The translations under genes and the position numbers were made by a program. Source: Pontibacter deserti (GTDB lineage: Bacteria > Bacteroidota > Bacteroidia > Cytophagales > Hymenobacteraceae). Taken from it: a DNA stretch of 64,000 bases. Where the stretch lies: the NCBI RefSeq assembly GCF_023630255.1, contig NZ_JALPRS010000001.1, positions 806,001 through 870,000 on the forward strand. Reading direction: 5' to 3'. Positions 29,148-38,361 of this stretch are shown one piece after another (positions within the stretch are counted from its first letter, which is position 1; every line of letters starts with the position of its first letter). The notes beneath the pieces were generated by a model. The model worked only from the letters and a program-made list of their open reading frames with translations. It made no database searches and was not told where the DNA came from.

Positions 29148-31589
29148 ATGAAAATGAAAAGTTTACAACACATCATCATCCTGCTGCTGATAACTGTTTT
29201 GCCGCAGGCAGGTATTGCACAAACAAGTGGTTTTTTAACAGGTGCCGTAAAAGACGAGCAGGGGCAGCCGGTGGGTTTTGCCAATGTGGCGCTTTTAGAG
29301 GCTTCAAACGCTAAGGTCATTAACGGTACTACCGCAGATGCCGAAGGCAGATTCCAGATCAAGTCGCCGGGGAAAGGTACTTACTTCCTGCGGTTCAATT
29401 TTCTGGGTTATGTGCAGCTAAACTCTGAGCCTTTTGAAGTTACCGGCGACAGCTTTACAAAAGACTTTGGGAGTACGACTTTAAAAGAGAATGCCCAGGT
29501 ATTGCAAGTGGTAGAGGTACAGGCCATGCGCCCAACTATAGTTGCCTATGCTGATAAAATGGTGGTAAACGTGGAGGGCACAGCCCTGGCTGGCGGAAGC
29601 TCTGCTTATGAAGTATTATCAAATTCACCGGGTGTGTGGATTGATCAGAATGGCGAACTGAAGCTGAATGGCAAAGCAGGCGTAAAAGTGATGATCAATA
29701 ACAAACTTGTCCATATTACCGGGAAAGAGCTGCAAAACCTCCTTCAAAACATGTCCGGCGACAACATCAAAGAGCTGGAGATCATAACCAATCCATCTGC
29801 AAAGTATGATGCGGAAGGCGCGTCAGGCATCATTAACATTAGCCTGAAGCAGCATAAAGAAACTGGCCTGAATGGCAGCCTGCATGCCGGTTACCAATAC
29901 AACGAGTTGAACGGTTATACAGCCGGTGCTGAAGTAAACTATAAAAAAGGCCCGTGGAATTCTTTCGCCGGTTTTGATTTTGCCGAGCGTGCTACCTTCC
30001 GGACAAACAACATGAAGCGTACCTTCCAGGGCCAACAGAACAGTGGCCTTAACCAGAACCTGAGAGAGGAGGGAACAAGCACAGTACCCACCTTTAGAAT
30101 AGGTTCAGATTTTGATCTTAACCAGCAACACAGCATTGGTTTTCTGGCCGATGTATCCTTTTACAACACCAGAAACCAGATCAAAACATTGGCAAAACTA
30201 ACAGATGGCAATCCGGAAAACGACCTGCTGATAGACGCGCTAAACAATGGAAGATCTGACAATCAGAACAGCGCTGTTAACCTGCACTACCTGGGCAAAC
30301 TGGACACGTTGGGTACTACCTTCTCTGCAGACTTTGATTATGTGCGGCTCTACAGCCAGAGCGATGCCACTTTTGTGAATCGTTTAGACAGCCTGGGGGT
30401 ACCTGCCGGTGTATCCATTAGCAGATTGATGTATGAAAACCCAAATAACTACGACATCTACGCAGCAAAAGCAGATTTTTCTAAAGCTATAGGCAAGGCA
30501 GGCAAACTGGAATTAGGTGCGAAAGCGAGTCACGTAATCTCTGACAATGAGCTGAAATTTTATGAAGAGACGGACGGTAAAATGCTACCGGATGTTAAGA
30601 GAAGCAACCACTTTATTTATAAAGAGAACATTTTAGCAGCCTACGCATCTTTCTCCACCGTAATTGGTAGTAAACTCAGCATGCAGGCAGGACTCCGTGC
30701 CGAGCAAACTTTTGCCGAAGGTAACTCCGTTACGATGGGGCAAAAAACAAACAGAGACTATCTCGATCTGTTCCCAACTTTATTTGTGCAGCATTCGGTA
30801 AATGATAACTACCAGGTAAGTTATTCCTACAACCGCCGCGTGAACAGGCCACAGTACAGTGACCTGAACCCTTTCATCTTTTACATTGACCCTTACTCCT
30901 GGGTAGTTGGCAATCCATACTTAAAGCCGCAGTACACCAACGCTTTTAGCGTAACACAAACTATAAGCCAGCGCTACAATGTAGTAGTAGGCTACGCGGT
31001 AACGAAAGACTTTATAACAGAAATACCACAGCAAAACGCAGCAGATAAAACCACTTACTTCCAGCAGCAGAACGTGGAAGATATGAAGAGCATTAACGCA
31101 ACAGTAATAGTACCGGTGCAAGTTTTGCCAACATGGCAGATCAACAATACCGCTACGGGCCTATTTCATAAGTTCACAAAAGAACTGGATCATCAGATGC
31201 AGGCAAACGAGCAAGTCACTTTTATGCTGCAGTCAAACCACTCCATTCAGATGCCAAAGGATGTAAAGTTAGAGGTAAATGCTGGCTATCAGGGACCAAT
31301 GGCATACGGTTTATACCACATCAATGCCAATTGGGGTGTAGATGCAGGCCTGAAGCGCTCTTTTATGGATGATAAACTGGATGTAAGCGTGGGTATTACG
31401 GATATCTTTAAAACTAAAAGAATGGCAGGAACTATTGATATTGACGGTAACAAAATCGAATCCGACCAATATAGAGGCACTCAAAGCTTTAAAATCAATC
31501 TTCGTTACCGCTTCAGCCAGGGCAGTGAGTTTAAGTCAGGCAAGATAAGTATGAACCTGGATGAGGTGAATAGAGCAGGTGGTAAGTAA
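29148..31589 (+). CDS. outer-membrane beta-barrel protein (OMP_b-brl_3 / TonB-receptor-like)
   Basis: This 813-aa outer-membrane protein has a signal peptide ending near GIAQT (about residue 25). A carboxypeptidase-regulatory-like domain follows (about 28-115; GAVKDEQGQPVGFANVALLE). Next is a plug-like domain (about 125-230; SNSPGVWIDQNGELKLNGKA, ITNPSAKYDAEGASGIINI). A long beta-barrel extends to the end (PF14905-like; SYNRRVNRPQYSDLNPF). These proteins resemble TonB-dependent receptors but lack a SusD partner; their cargo is unknown. A second ATG two codons on (29154) is an alternative start. The gene is divergent from a LytTR/kinase pair. Confidence 0.88.
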   Translation: MKMKSLQHIIILLLITVLPQAGIAQTSGFLTGAVKDEQGQPVGFANVALLEASNAKVINGTTADAEGRFQIKSPGKGTYFLRFNFLGYVQLNSEPFEVTGDSFTKDFGSTTLKENAQVLQVVEVQAMRPTIVAYADKMVVNVEGTALAGGSSAYEVLSNSPGVWIDQNGELKLNGKAGVKVMINNKLVHITGKELQNLLQNMSGDNIKELEIITNPSAKYDAEGASGIINISLKQHKETGLNGSLHAGYQYNELNGYTAGAEVNYKKGPWNSFAGFDFAERATFRTNNMKRTFQGQQNSGLNQNLREEGTSTVPTFRIGSDFDLNQQHSIGFLADVSFYNTRNQIKTLAKLTDGNPENDLLIDALNNGRSDNQNSAVNLHYLGKLDTLGTTFSADFDYVRLYSQSDATFVNRLDSLGVPAGVSISRLMYENPNNYDIYAAKADFSKAIGKAGKLELGAKASHVISDNELKFYEETDGKMLPDVKRSNHFIYKENILAAYASFSTVIGSKLSMQAGLRAEQTFAEGNSVTMGQKTNRDYLDLFPTLFVQHSVNDNYQVSYSYNRRVNRPQYSDLNPFIFYIDPYSWVVGNPYLKPQYTNAFSVTQTISQRYNVVVGYAVTKDFITEIPQQNAADKTTYFQQQNVEDMKSINATVIVPVQVLPTWQINNTATGLFHKFTKELDHQMQANEQVTFMLQSNHSIQMPKDVKLEVNAGYQGPMAYGLYHINANWGVDAGLKRSFMDDKLDVSVGITDIFKTKRMAGTIDIDGNKIESDQYRGTQSFKINLRYRFSQGSEFKSGKISMNLDEVNRAGGK

Positions 31590-31603
31590 GCCTAACAATA
31601 AAG

Positions 31604-31684
31604 CTACAGACTTATTTCTATGCCAGTGTGTTGGCACGCCATACCCAACGAGACACAGGATTTATGGAACCCGGCGATCTGAAA
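31604..31684 (+). pseudogene. 27-codon scrap of a neutral zinc peptidase gene
   Basis: The frame LQTYFYASVLARHTQRDTGF followed by MEPGDLK matches residues of the intact zinc peptidase at 9355-10257 (LQADFYAGVWAHHTQRSTGF). Over 27 residues 19 are identical. Nothing upstream or downstream continues the gene. The scrap is fused directly to a GH13 remnant in another frame. Confidence 0.75.
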
Positions 31685-32031
31685 AGCCTTTACCGGCAAA
31701 GGGCTTACAAAGGATGAACGCGAAATTCAGAACCTAGTCAAAAAAGCTGGGCAATTTCAGGAAAAACTCATCGGCTATAAAGATGGGGAAGATGATGCAT
31801 TATGTACCGGTTGACGGAGTATATGTATGCTTCCGCTATGACGATGATCAAAATATAATGTGCATGATGAACACGGATAGCAAAGCCCATGAACTGGATT
31901 TTAAAAAGTATACTGAAAGGACAAGTACCTTCTCGGAAGCAGTGAATATCATCAGCAACAATAAACTAAAAACCTCAGAGAAAGCTACCATCCCGGCGAT
32001 GCAGATGTGGGTGTTAGAATTAAAGAAATGA
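31685..32031 (+). pseudogene. C-terminal remnant of a GH13 alpha-amylase-type gene
   Basis: The first frame reads KAFTGKGLTKDEREIQNLVK and then KAGQFQEKLIGYKDG. A shift near 31775-31783 leads into MMHYVPVDGVYVCFRYDDDQ, and the frame runs to MWVLELKK and TGA at 32029-32031. This matches the end of GH13 neopullulanase/cyclomaltodextrinase-like enzymes, including their C-terminal beta domain. The whole catalytic barrel is missing. An 82-codon frame from 31783 might still be translated, but it has no independent function that I can propose. Confidence 0.75.
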
Positions 32032-32068
32032 GTACAAAAAATCAGCACTTTATACTTTATAACCCCGG

Positions 32069-33203
32069 ATGGATCAGCAACAATACTATATCACATCATT
32101 AACTTCATTGCGTGGTATAGCTGCCTTGTGGGTCATGCTGATTCACCTGGATGTGATTTTCTTTTACAGGGATTTTGGCCCTTTAATTCCGCACGAGCTA
32201 ACCGGCATTATAACAAAAGGATATTTATGGGTTGACTTTTTCTTTTTACTCAGCGTCTTTGTAATAAGCCATGTATACGGTGCAGCATTTGCAAGTTCTT
32301 CAGACAAAGTAAGTCTGATCAAATCTTTTTTATGGGCACGCTTTACCCGAATTTATCCGCTGCATCTTTTTATACTTGTGTTATTGATCCCACTTGCTGC
32401 CATTGTTCCGCTATTATTTCCTGCTGTGGTAGACGGCAGTTGGGAAACATTTATGGCTTGGCCTGCGCTTCTGGATAACCTGCTCCTGATCAATGCCATG
32501 AATCAACATGTGTTCCTTTCGTGGAATATTGTTTTCTGGTCTATTGGCGCAGAGTGGTGGGCTTATGTTTGTGCTTGTTTTATACTTCCGTTTGTATTCA
32601 AGAGTAACCTTACCTATAAAAGTATAGCCCTGGTTGTTGCAAGTGCAGTACTTATCGGCATTTCCTCGATCCGGGGTAACCTAGATATTACATTTGATTA
32701 TGGTTGGGTTAGATGCTTGGCCGAATTTACACTAGTAACTATAGCTTACCAGGTCTTTGTGCATCGAGTTGGGGAAGTATGGCTGTCAAAAAGCGGCTGT
32801 TTTTTTAATGGCTGCGCTTATGATTGTGATAGCTTTTCATTTTAGTCTGAGTGATATACTCCTGATTCCGTTACTTATAGCATTGTTACTTTGTGCTGCT
32901 TATAATAATAGGTTGATTAAAAAGGTCCTGGAAAAGAAAACCTTACGCTATCTGGGAGATATATCTTACTCTATTTACATGATGCATGGATTCTGGTTCT
33001 TAGTGTTTTGGTTTTCCTTGACCTATCTTAAAAATGAATTAATGATCACCTCACTATCCGTTCCCCTAAAACTTGGTCTTGGGGTTTCTTTTGTAAGTTT
33101 AACGATTATTAGTGCTCATTATACTTACCATTATTTAGAGATCAGGGCGCGGCAATTTTTAAGAAGCAGTTTGTTTATAACCAGGGAGAAAGTCAAAGTA
33201 TAG
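32069..33203 (+). pseudogene. acyltransferase-3 gene broken by one frameshift
   Basis: Two overlapping frames together give a full-length acyltransferase 3 (OafA/YrhL) membrane enzyme that would O-acylate a cell-surface glycan. The first (32069 onward) starts MDQQQYYITSLTSLRGIAAL, including the conserved SLRGIAAL and HLDV region. The second carries KKTLRYLGDISYSIYMMH and ends KVKV. The shift lies at about 32790-32815, where an A5 run and a T7 run occur; adding one base restores a single frame. It could be a real mutation, a phase-variable tract or a sequencing error. The stop codon again lies in an AAGTATAG motif. Confidence 0.82.
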
Positions 33204-33270
33204 GCCATCTACTGGAGAGAGAAAAGAGCAGTTGATTTATCTATAAACTATAGTTTATAACTTTATAAAA

Positions 33271-33307
33271 GAAGGAATTACTTGTGTTAAAAGTAATTCA
33301 GCCTTTC
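33271..33307. terminator. terminator between convergent genes
   Basis: GAATTACTT (33275-33283) pairs with AAGTAATTC (33291-33299). AAGG and CCTT extend the stem past a small bulge. A T-run follows at 33307-33315. Just upstream is a perfect 16-base AT palindrome, ATAAACTATAGTTTAT (33243-33258). Confidence 0.65.
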
Positions 33308-33312
33308 TATTT

Positions 33313-34440
33313 TTAAGGGAATTTTATACCTGCCCGAACATCCAGGAAGTCTGCAACATGCCGGTGCGCTTTCAGGTTAATTCCCCAGAATACTTTTCTG
33401 GGAGTATGGTACTCCAGTCCGTAGCGTTGGTAGACAGGATCCCGGGCAGCGGCAGGTGCATACACGTAAATACCCAATTGCTGGCTAAACCTGAACCGGC
33501 CAATGTGCAGTTCATGTCCAGCTAACAAAGCTCCTCGCTGAAAGTCTTCTTTTTGTCCTTGGTCCTGCAGTTTTTCTTTTAAGGTGTAATCTAACACCCA
33601 TTCTGCACCAGCTGTAAGTGCACTTAGCCTGCTAATTTTCTGGCTAACATAGAGGTTACCACCAAGTACAGGTAACTTATCTGATGGATTGTCATCCCTG
33701 TCTTTTAAGGTAAACAAGAATGCAAATAAATAGTGCCTGAATTTAACGAGAGAGTCATTTGTCACTAATTCACGAGGAGCAAAGTATGTGGGCCGTAATG
33801 CACAATCCAAACCAAGGGTAGCGGATGGGAAATTAATCCCTTTATTAGGCTGGCGTAGACCTCCATTGGAAATGTGGTTGTATGTGCCCCCAGCTCGCAG
33901 GTTGAGGTACTTAGTAAGTCTATAATTGGCCATTAAGTTGGCGACCAGAGGAAAGCTGATTTTTGTGCTGTAGAATAAATTATTAGGATTACTATCAGGA
34001 TGGTACACGTTATCAAGGTAAGCTATGCCTGCACCTAAACGGAAAGAGATGCTAAATTTATGCTGCGCTGCCAGAAAAGGTTCCACAAATAAAATTAAGG
34101 AATACCCATTCCCTAAAACAGCTGGATTATTAAAATTATGATAAGTGAAAGAGGCACCCAATCTGGGGTAAGCCTGCAGGTACTGCCAGGATAAACTGTC
34201 GGAGAAGTGAAAGCTTAAATCAATTGATACCCCCCACGGATTAGAATTAGAAATTTGGCGGATGTCTTCTGAATGAGGGATGATAAACCCATAATGACTA
34301 TAAACCCCCAGATTTATCGCGGGGCGTGAAGCAGTATCTGCACTTACCGTGGTGAAAGCGTAAAGGGGAGGAGCGTTAGCCATGACTTTTACCACTAGCA
34401 ATACAAACAGTATATGTTTTATTCCTAAAAAAGCGTGCAT
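33313..34440 (-). CDS. PagL-like lipid A 3-O-deacylase / acyloxyacyl hydrolase
   Basis: This 375-aa protein is probably an outer-membrane beta-barrel. Its signal peptide covers about residues 1-30 (HILFVLLVVKVMANAPPLYA). The PagL-type active-site stretch is GGTYNHISNGGLRQPNKGIN, which holds the His-x-Ser pair. Repeated aromatic amphipathic strands follow. PagL removes the 3-O-linked acyl chain of lipid A in the outer leaflet. The protein is longer than PagL (about 170-190 aa): a second set of barrel-like strands covers about residues 230-375. That is typical of the Bacteroidota acyloxyacyl hydrolase group, though function here is inferred from the motif. It is convergent with the broken acyltransferase. 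Confidence 0.8.
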   Translation of the reverse strand: MHAFLGIKHILFVLLVVKVMANAPPLYAFTTVSADTASRPAINLGVYSHYGFIIPHSEDIRQISNSNPWGVSIDLSFHFSDSLSWQYLQAYPRLGASFTYHNFNNPAVLGNGYSLILFVEPFLAAQHKFSISFRLGAGIAYLDNVYHPDSNPNNLFYSTKISFPLVANLMANYRLTKYLNLRAGGTYNHISNGGLRQPNKGINFPSATLGLDCALRPTYFAPRELVTNDSLVKFRHYLFAFLFTLKDRDDNPSDKLPVLGGNLYVSQKISRLSALTAGAEWVLDYTLKEKLQDQGQKEDFQRGALLAGHELHIGRFRFSQQLGIYVYAPAAARDPVYQRYGLEYHTPRKVFWGINLKAHRHVADFLDVRAGIKFP

Positions 34441-34513
34441 AGAAACTCGGGCTATTAATTACCTTAACGAAAAATAGATGGTTTGAGCAGAAGCGTGATA
34501 AGACAATATAGTT

Positions 34514-35021
34514 ATGAAGAATGTATTTAAACTATTTGTTTTCCTGTTGTTCTTTTGGGGTTAACCGCACAAAGTTTTGCGCAGGAACATACAAAAATGC
34601 AGGAGCAGAACCTTGCAGGCCATAAAATGTTAAATTTAGATAAACTGCAGTGTATGATGGACCAGCAGGCTTACCTGCAGGGGCAAAGCTAACAGTCCTC
34701 CCTAGAGATCCATTCAAAGAAGGGCCGTTTACCATCAGGTTAATATTCCCGGCAAACTATAAAATAAGCCCGCACTGGCACCCTACAGCCGAACATTTAA
34801 CCGTAATAGAAGGTGCGTTTTATATGGGTACGGGCGAAAAGCCAGCTATGAATAGTACTACCAGCCTTCAGCCCGGAGGGTTTGCCTTGATGCCAGCTAA
34901 AAGTGTTCATAATGCTTTTACAAAAGAACAGGCTATTGTACATGTGCATGGAACAAGTCCTTATATGATTACCTATATTAATAAAGTTGATGACCCAAGA
35001 AACAAGGAGAAGATGCGTTAA
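34514..35021 (+). pseudogene. secreted cupin gene with two frameshifts
   Basis: A signal-peptide start is present at 34514 (MKNVFKLFVFLLFF), but the frame stops after 16 codons. A shift in the T/G run near 34555 restores GLTAQSFAQEHTKMQEQNLA. A second shift near 34645 leads into YDGPAGLPAGAKLTVL, and the cupin core follows: KISPHWHPTAEHLTVIEGAF and ALMPAKSVHNAFTKEQAIV. The frame from 34650 to 35021 (123 codons) is intact and contains the metal-binding His residues, but it would lack export and the first strand. It is most simply a recent pseudogene. Confidence 0.75.
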
Positions 35022-35144
35022 AAAGTAAAGATTTAAAAGTTTTTGCAAGTTACGTTCTAAGGGCTCAACTAGAGTTGTTTAGGAAAATGTAGTAATGCTC
35101 TATCTAATTTAAAATTCAACTAGAGGATATAAAGTATAGAATTG

Positions 35145-35177
35145 AAAATCCGCACCTTTTTAGAAGGAGCGGATTTT
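35145..35177. terminator. bidirectional terminator
   Basis: AAAATCCGCACCTT (35145-35158) pairs with AAGGAGCGGATTTT (35164-35177), with one A-A mismatch and a 5-nt loop. It lies between the cupin pseudogene and the convergent NmrA-type gene. Confidence 0.8.
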
Positions 35178-35225
35178 TACTGTAATAGCCTAAACGATGC
35201 CTTGAGAATATTTTGCTACCTAAGT

Positions 35226-36176
35226 TTATTCCATAGGTATTTGCTTTGCTTTTTCTGCCAGCCACATTTCAAAGGATTTCAAGGCTGGATTCAACTCCTT
35301 TGAATAACTGACGTCTCTCACGCTGTTGCAGACCTCGTCAAAATCTCGGTAGAACTGGAACATATTGCCCAGGTCGTCTGCTCCGGGAAAACCGAAGCCA
35401 CGGTAAGTTTCCGGGGATACACAATTATAGGTTACCTCTTGCCCTAATGCCTTGGTCATCGCTTCTGCCATCTCCTGCCCGGTTAGCTGATCGCCTGCCA
35501 CACCCACCGTCTTACCGATCATTTCTTTGCCACGTTTAAAAATGCCATAGGCACATTTCCCAATGTCTTCTGCAGCTATACCTGCCATTTTCTTGTCACC
35601 CATGGGCAAGGTAAGGTAATATTTCCCATCGCTTACTTTTTTAGGTCCCATACCGAAGAATATGAAGTTATCCCAATAGAAAGAGGCTCTTAGGAAAGTG
35701 GTAGGCACACCCAAATCAGAAAAAAAATGATCTGCTTCGCCTTTTGCATCGAAGTGGGGCACCTTATACTTTTCCTGTAGGGTGGGCATCCGATCATCAT
35801 CCAATGGAACCCATTTTCGGGTATCTTCCAGCGTAGACCAAATCACGTGCTTTAAATTTGCTTCTTTAGCAGCTTCGGCCATGCTTTTGGCTTCAGCATA
35901 CTCTTTTTCAGGAGAAAAGTGCGCCCAGAAAAAGGTGACAAAGTAAGCCCCATAAGCACCATCCAGTGCCCGTTTCATGCTTTCTTTGTCGTCAATATCT
36001 GCAGTTACTATTTCAGCACCCATAGCCGCTAGTTCCCTTGCCTTGTCTGAACCAGGATTTCGGGTAACAGCACGAACCGAAAACTCACTGTTGCTATCTT
36101 GTAATATAGCCCGTGCAACTCCGCCTCCCTGAGCGCCTGTTGCACCAAACACTGTTATAATCTTTTTATCTGGCAT
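35226..36176 (-). CDS. NmrA/HSCARG-type NAD(P)-binding protein
   Basis: This 316-aa short-chain dehydrogenase-like protein has the N-terminal dinucleotide motif VFGATGAQGGGVARAIL. RAVTRNP follows, which suits NADP binding. The middle segment VIWSTLEDTRKW lacks the YxxxK catalytic pair of true dehydrogenases, as is usual for NmrA and HSCARG proteins that sense the NADPH/NADP ratio. Length fits the family. No signal peptide or partner gene is seen. It is transcribed alone toward a strong terminator. Its role, redox sensing or an unknown reductase activity, cannot be decided. Confidence 0.85.
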   Translation of the reverse strand: MPDKKIITVFGATGAQGGGVARAILQDSNSEFSVRAVTRNPGSDKARELAAMGAEIVTADIDDKESMKRALDGAYGAYFVTFFWAHFSPEKEYAEAKSMAEAAKEANLKHVIWSTLEDTRKWVPLDDDRMPTLQEKYKVPHFDAKGEADHFFSDLGVPTTFLRASFYWDNFIFFGMGPKKVSDGKYYLTLPMGDKKMAGIAAEDIGKCAYGIFKRGKEMIGKTVGVAGDQLTGQEMAEAMTKALGQEVTYNCVSPETYRGFGFPGADDLGNMFQFYRDFDEVCNSVRDVSYSKELNPALKSFEMWLAEKAKQIPME

Positions 36177-36863
36177 AGTACTATTACCGTTACTTTATTA
36201 CACTAAAGTTGTAGTATGTTATGCTTACGCAAGGGTTTGTGATGTGATTGCGAAAAAAGAAAAACTACGTAAAGAGCTATTGTACTGTACCAAACGAGCT
36301 TTATTGTATAGTAATGCGAGGTTGATTTCAAGAGATAAGAATACTTAGACCCGGCAAAATGAATGGCGTAAATGAATCGCTCTTTATACTTTGCACAAGA
36401 TATTGAGGAAGATGAGCTTGGTTCTTTAGGATAAGTTACATTATGAAAATAGAGTAGATGTGTTTTTGAATGTGTGAGTAACTCTGTTTACTGAAATGTT
36501 CGATAAGCCCAACCACAGTGGAAATTTATCGATCCAAAAAAGCCGCTCCATTTGACATAGAGCGGTTTTTTTATGGTTGTAGAACAAAGGATAGAATTCT
36601 CGAACCAAGTTCGCAAGGGCTTAGCTATAATAAAAGGGATATTATCACCTTTATACAAGTATACCTGTCATCAATCTTTCATGAGCTCCTTTTACACCCA
36701 TACTTAGAACAGAATCCTCTGTTTGTTTCTATTCAAAATTTCATATATATTCAAAATAATAAGTTGGCTATTTATGCTTCTGATTCAGTGGTAATACTTG
36801 ACTTTGATCAAAAACAAAGGCCTTTATGAAGTAATGTCTGGCTTTCAAAACTAGAATATATAT
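36177..36863. other. intergenic stretch, 687 bases
   Basis: This gap separates two divergent genes and holds a terminator-like hairpin at 36536-36571 that has no evident gene upstream of it. A 103-codon frame (36518-36829) runs through that hairpin and shows no protein-like features. The region may be the scar of a deleted gene. Confidence 0.45.
36536..36571 (+). terminator. orphan terminator hairpin
   Basis: AAAAAAGCCGCTC (36536-36548) pairs with GAGCGGTTTTTTT (36559-36571) across a 10-nt loop, with one mismatch/wobble. The left arm and start of the loop (AGCCGCTCCATTT) are the same as in the terminator at 19243. No plus-strand gene ends just upstream. Confidence 0.75.
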
Positions 36864-38300
36864 ATGCCTACCAGAAGGGAATTTGTTAAGACAGGAAGTA
36901 TAGCTACAGCAGGTCTTGCAGCCACCGGGTTTTCTTTTATGTCGTTTGCGCAGAAAGATACATTTACCAGCCAGCGCCCTGCCTTATCAGCACGGAACTT
37001 CACCAGCAAAGCTGTAGAAAATAAGATAAAGGAAGTAAAGAAAGCTATAGCCGATAAAGAACTGGCCTGGATCTTTGAAAACTGCCTGCCTAGTACCCTT
37101 GATACCACTGTAACTCACCGGGAGAAAAACGGAAGACCAGATACCTATGTCATAACCGGCGATATTGATGCGATGTGGCTGCGCGACAGTTCGGCACAAG
37201 TATGGCCTTACCTTGCGCTAATGGATAAAGATAAGCCGCTACAACGTTTAATAGCCGGTGTTATCAACCGTCAGACGAGTTACATTCTGAAGGACCCATA
37301 CGCCAACGCTTTTTACAACGACCCAGCCAAAGAAGGAGAGTGGGCAAAAGACCTTACCAAGATGCAGCCGGGTGTGCACGAGCGCAAGTGGGAGATCGAT
37401 TCGCTTTGCTACCCGATCAGGCTGGGTTACCATTACTGGAAGACTTCCGGCGATACCGATCCCTTTGATGCCAACTGGGAAAAGGCCATGAAACTGGTGG
37501 TAAAAACATTTAAGGAACAGCAGCGAAAGGCGGACAAGGGACCTTACAAGTTTCAGCGGGTAACAGGTTGGCAAACCGATACCGTGGCTGGTGCCGGTTA
37601 CGGAAATCCGATAAAACCGGTGGGCCTGATTTGCTCCACTTTCCGCCCATCCGACGATGCCACGACCTACTTGTTCCTAATTCCTTCCAACTACTTTGCG
37701 GTTACATCGCTCCGCCAGTTAGCCGAGATGAGCCAGAAACTAAAACAGGATAAAGCCTTTGCAACCGAATGTACCGCGCTGGCTGACGAAGTAGAGAAAG
37801 CGCTTCAACAGTATGCTGTATTTGAACATCTTAAGTATGACAAAATCCATCCGTTTGAGGTGGATGGTTATGGCAATGAATTGTTTATGGATGATGCCAA
37901 TATTCCGAGCCTGCTTTCTTTGCCATACTTAGGCAGTTGTGCTGCGGATGATCCAGTATACTTGAATACCCGCCGGTTTGTGCTAAGCGAGGATAACCCC
38001 TGGTTTTTTAAAGGCAAAGCTGGCGAGGGCATCGGTGGGCCGCATGTAGGCGCTGATATGATCTGGCCGATGAGCATCATTATGAGAGCCATGACGAGCC
38101 AGTCGGACGAAGAAATAAAGAACTGCCTGCATACTTTAAAAACGACGCATGCAGGTACAGGCTTTATGCACGAAACTTTTCACAAGGACAATCCTGAAAA
38201 GTTTACCAGAAAATGGTTTGCCTGGGTTAATACCCTTTTTGGTGAACTAATTCTGAAACTCCATGCTGAGCGTCCGCATTTGCTAAAAGCACAAGTATAA
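36864..38300 (+). CDS. GH125 exo-alpha-1,6-mannosidase
   Basis: This 478-aa glycoside hydrolase of family 125 (formerly DUF1237) removes alpha-1,6-linked mannose from N-glycan cores by an inverting mechanism. The N-terminus MPTRREFVKTGSIATAGLAA has the twin Arg and hydrophobic stretch of a Tat signal, so it is exported folded. The catalytic-site hallmark is ITGDIDAMWLRDSSAQVWPY. Family segments GPHVGADMIWPM and MHETFHKDNPEKFTRKWFAW follow. Length fits. It is the first gene of a run with glycosylasparaginase and CutC (62-base gap and then an overlap), so they are likely one operon. It complements the GH92 enzymes in complete mannose removal. Confidence 0.93.
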   Translation: MPTRREFVKTGSIATAGLAATGFSFMSFAQKDTFTSQRPALSARNFTSKAVENKIKEVKKAIADKELAWIFENCLPSTLDTTVTHREKNGRPDTYVITGDIDAMWLRDSSAQVWPYLALMDKDKPLQRLIAGVINRQTSYILKDPYANAFYNDPAKEGEWAKDLTKMQPGVHERKWEIDSLCYPIRLGYHYWKTSGDTDPFDANWEKAMKLVVKTFKEQQRKADKGPYKFQRVTGWQTDTVAGAGYGNPIKPVGLICSTFRPSDDATTYLFLIPSNYFAVTSLRQLAEMSQKLKQDKAFATECTALADEVEKALQQYAVFEHLKYDKIHPFEVDGYGNELFMDDANIPSLLSLPYLGSCAADDPVYLNTRRFVLSEDNPWFFKGKAGEGIGGPHVGADMIWPMSIIMRAMTSQSDEEIKNCLHTLKTTHAGTGFMHETFHKDNPEKFTRKWFAWVNTLFGELILKLHAERPHLLKAQV

Positions 38301-38361
38301 AATAATATTTTACTGAACTGAATCAGTTGTCATACAACTTGAACACCACCAACTATAGCCC

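Noticed and set aside
36518-36829. 103-codon plus-strand frame
   Set aside because: It runs through a terminator hairpin with poly-A/T arms and has no family-like sequence.
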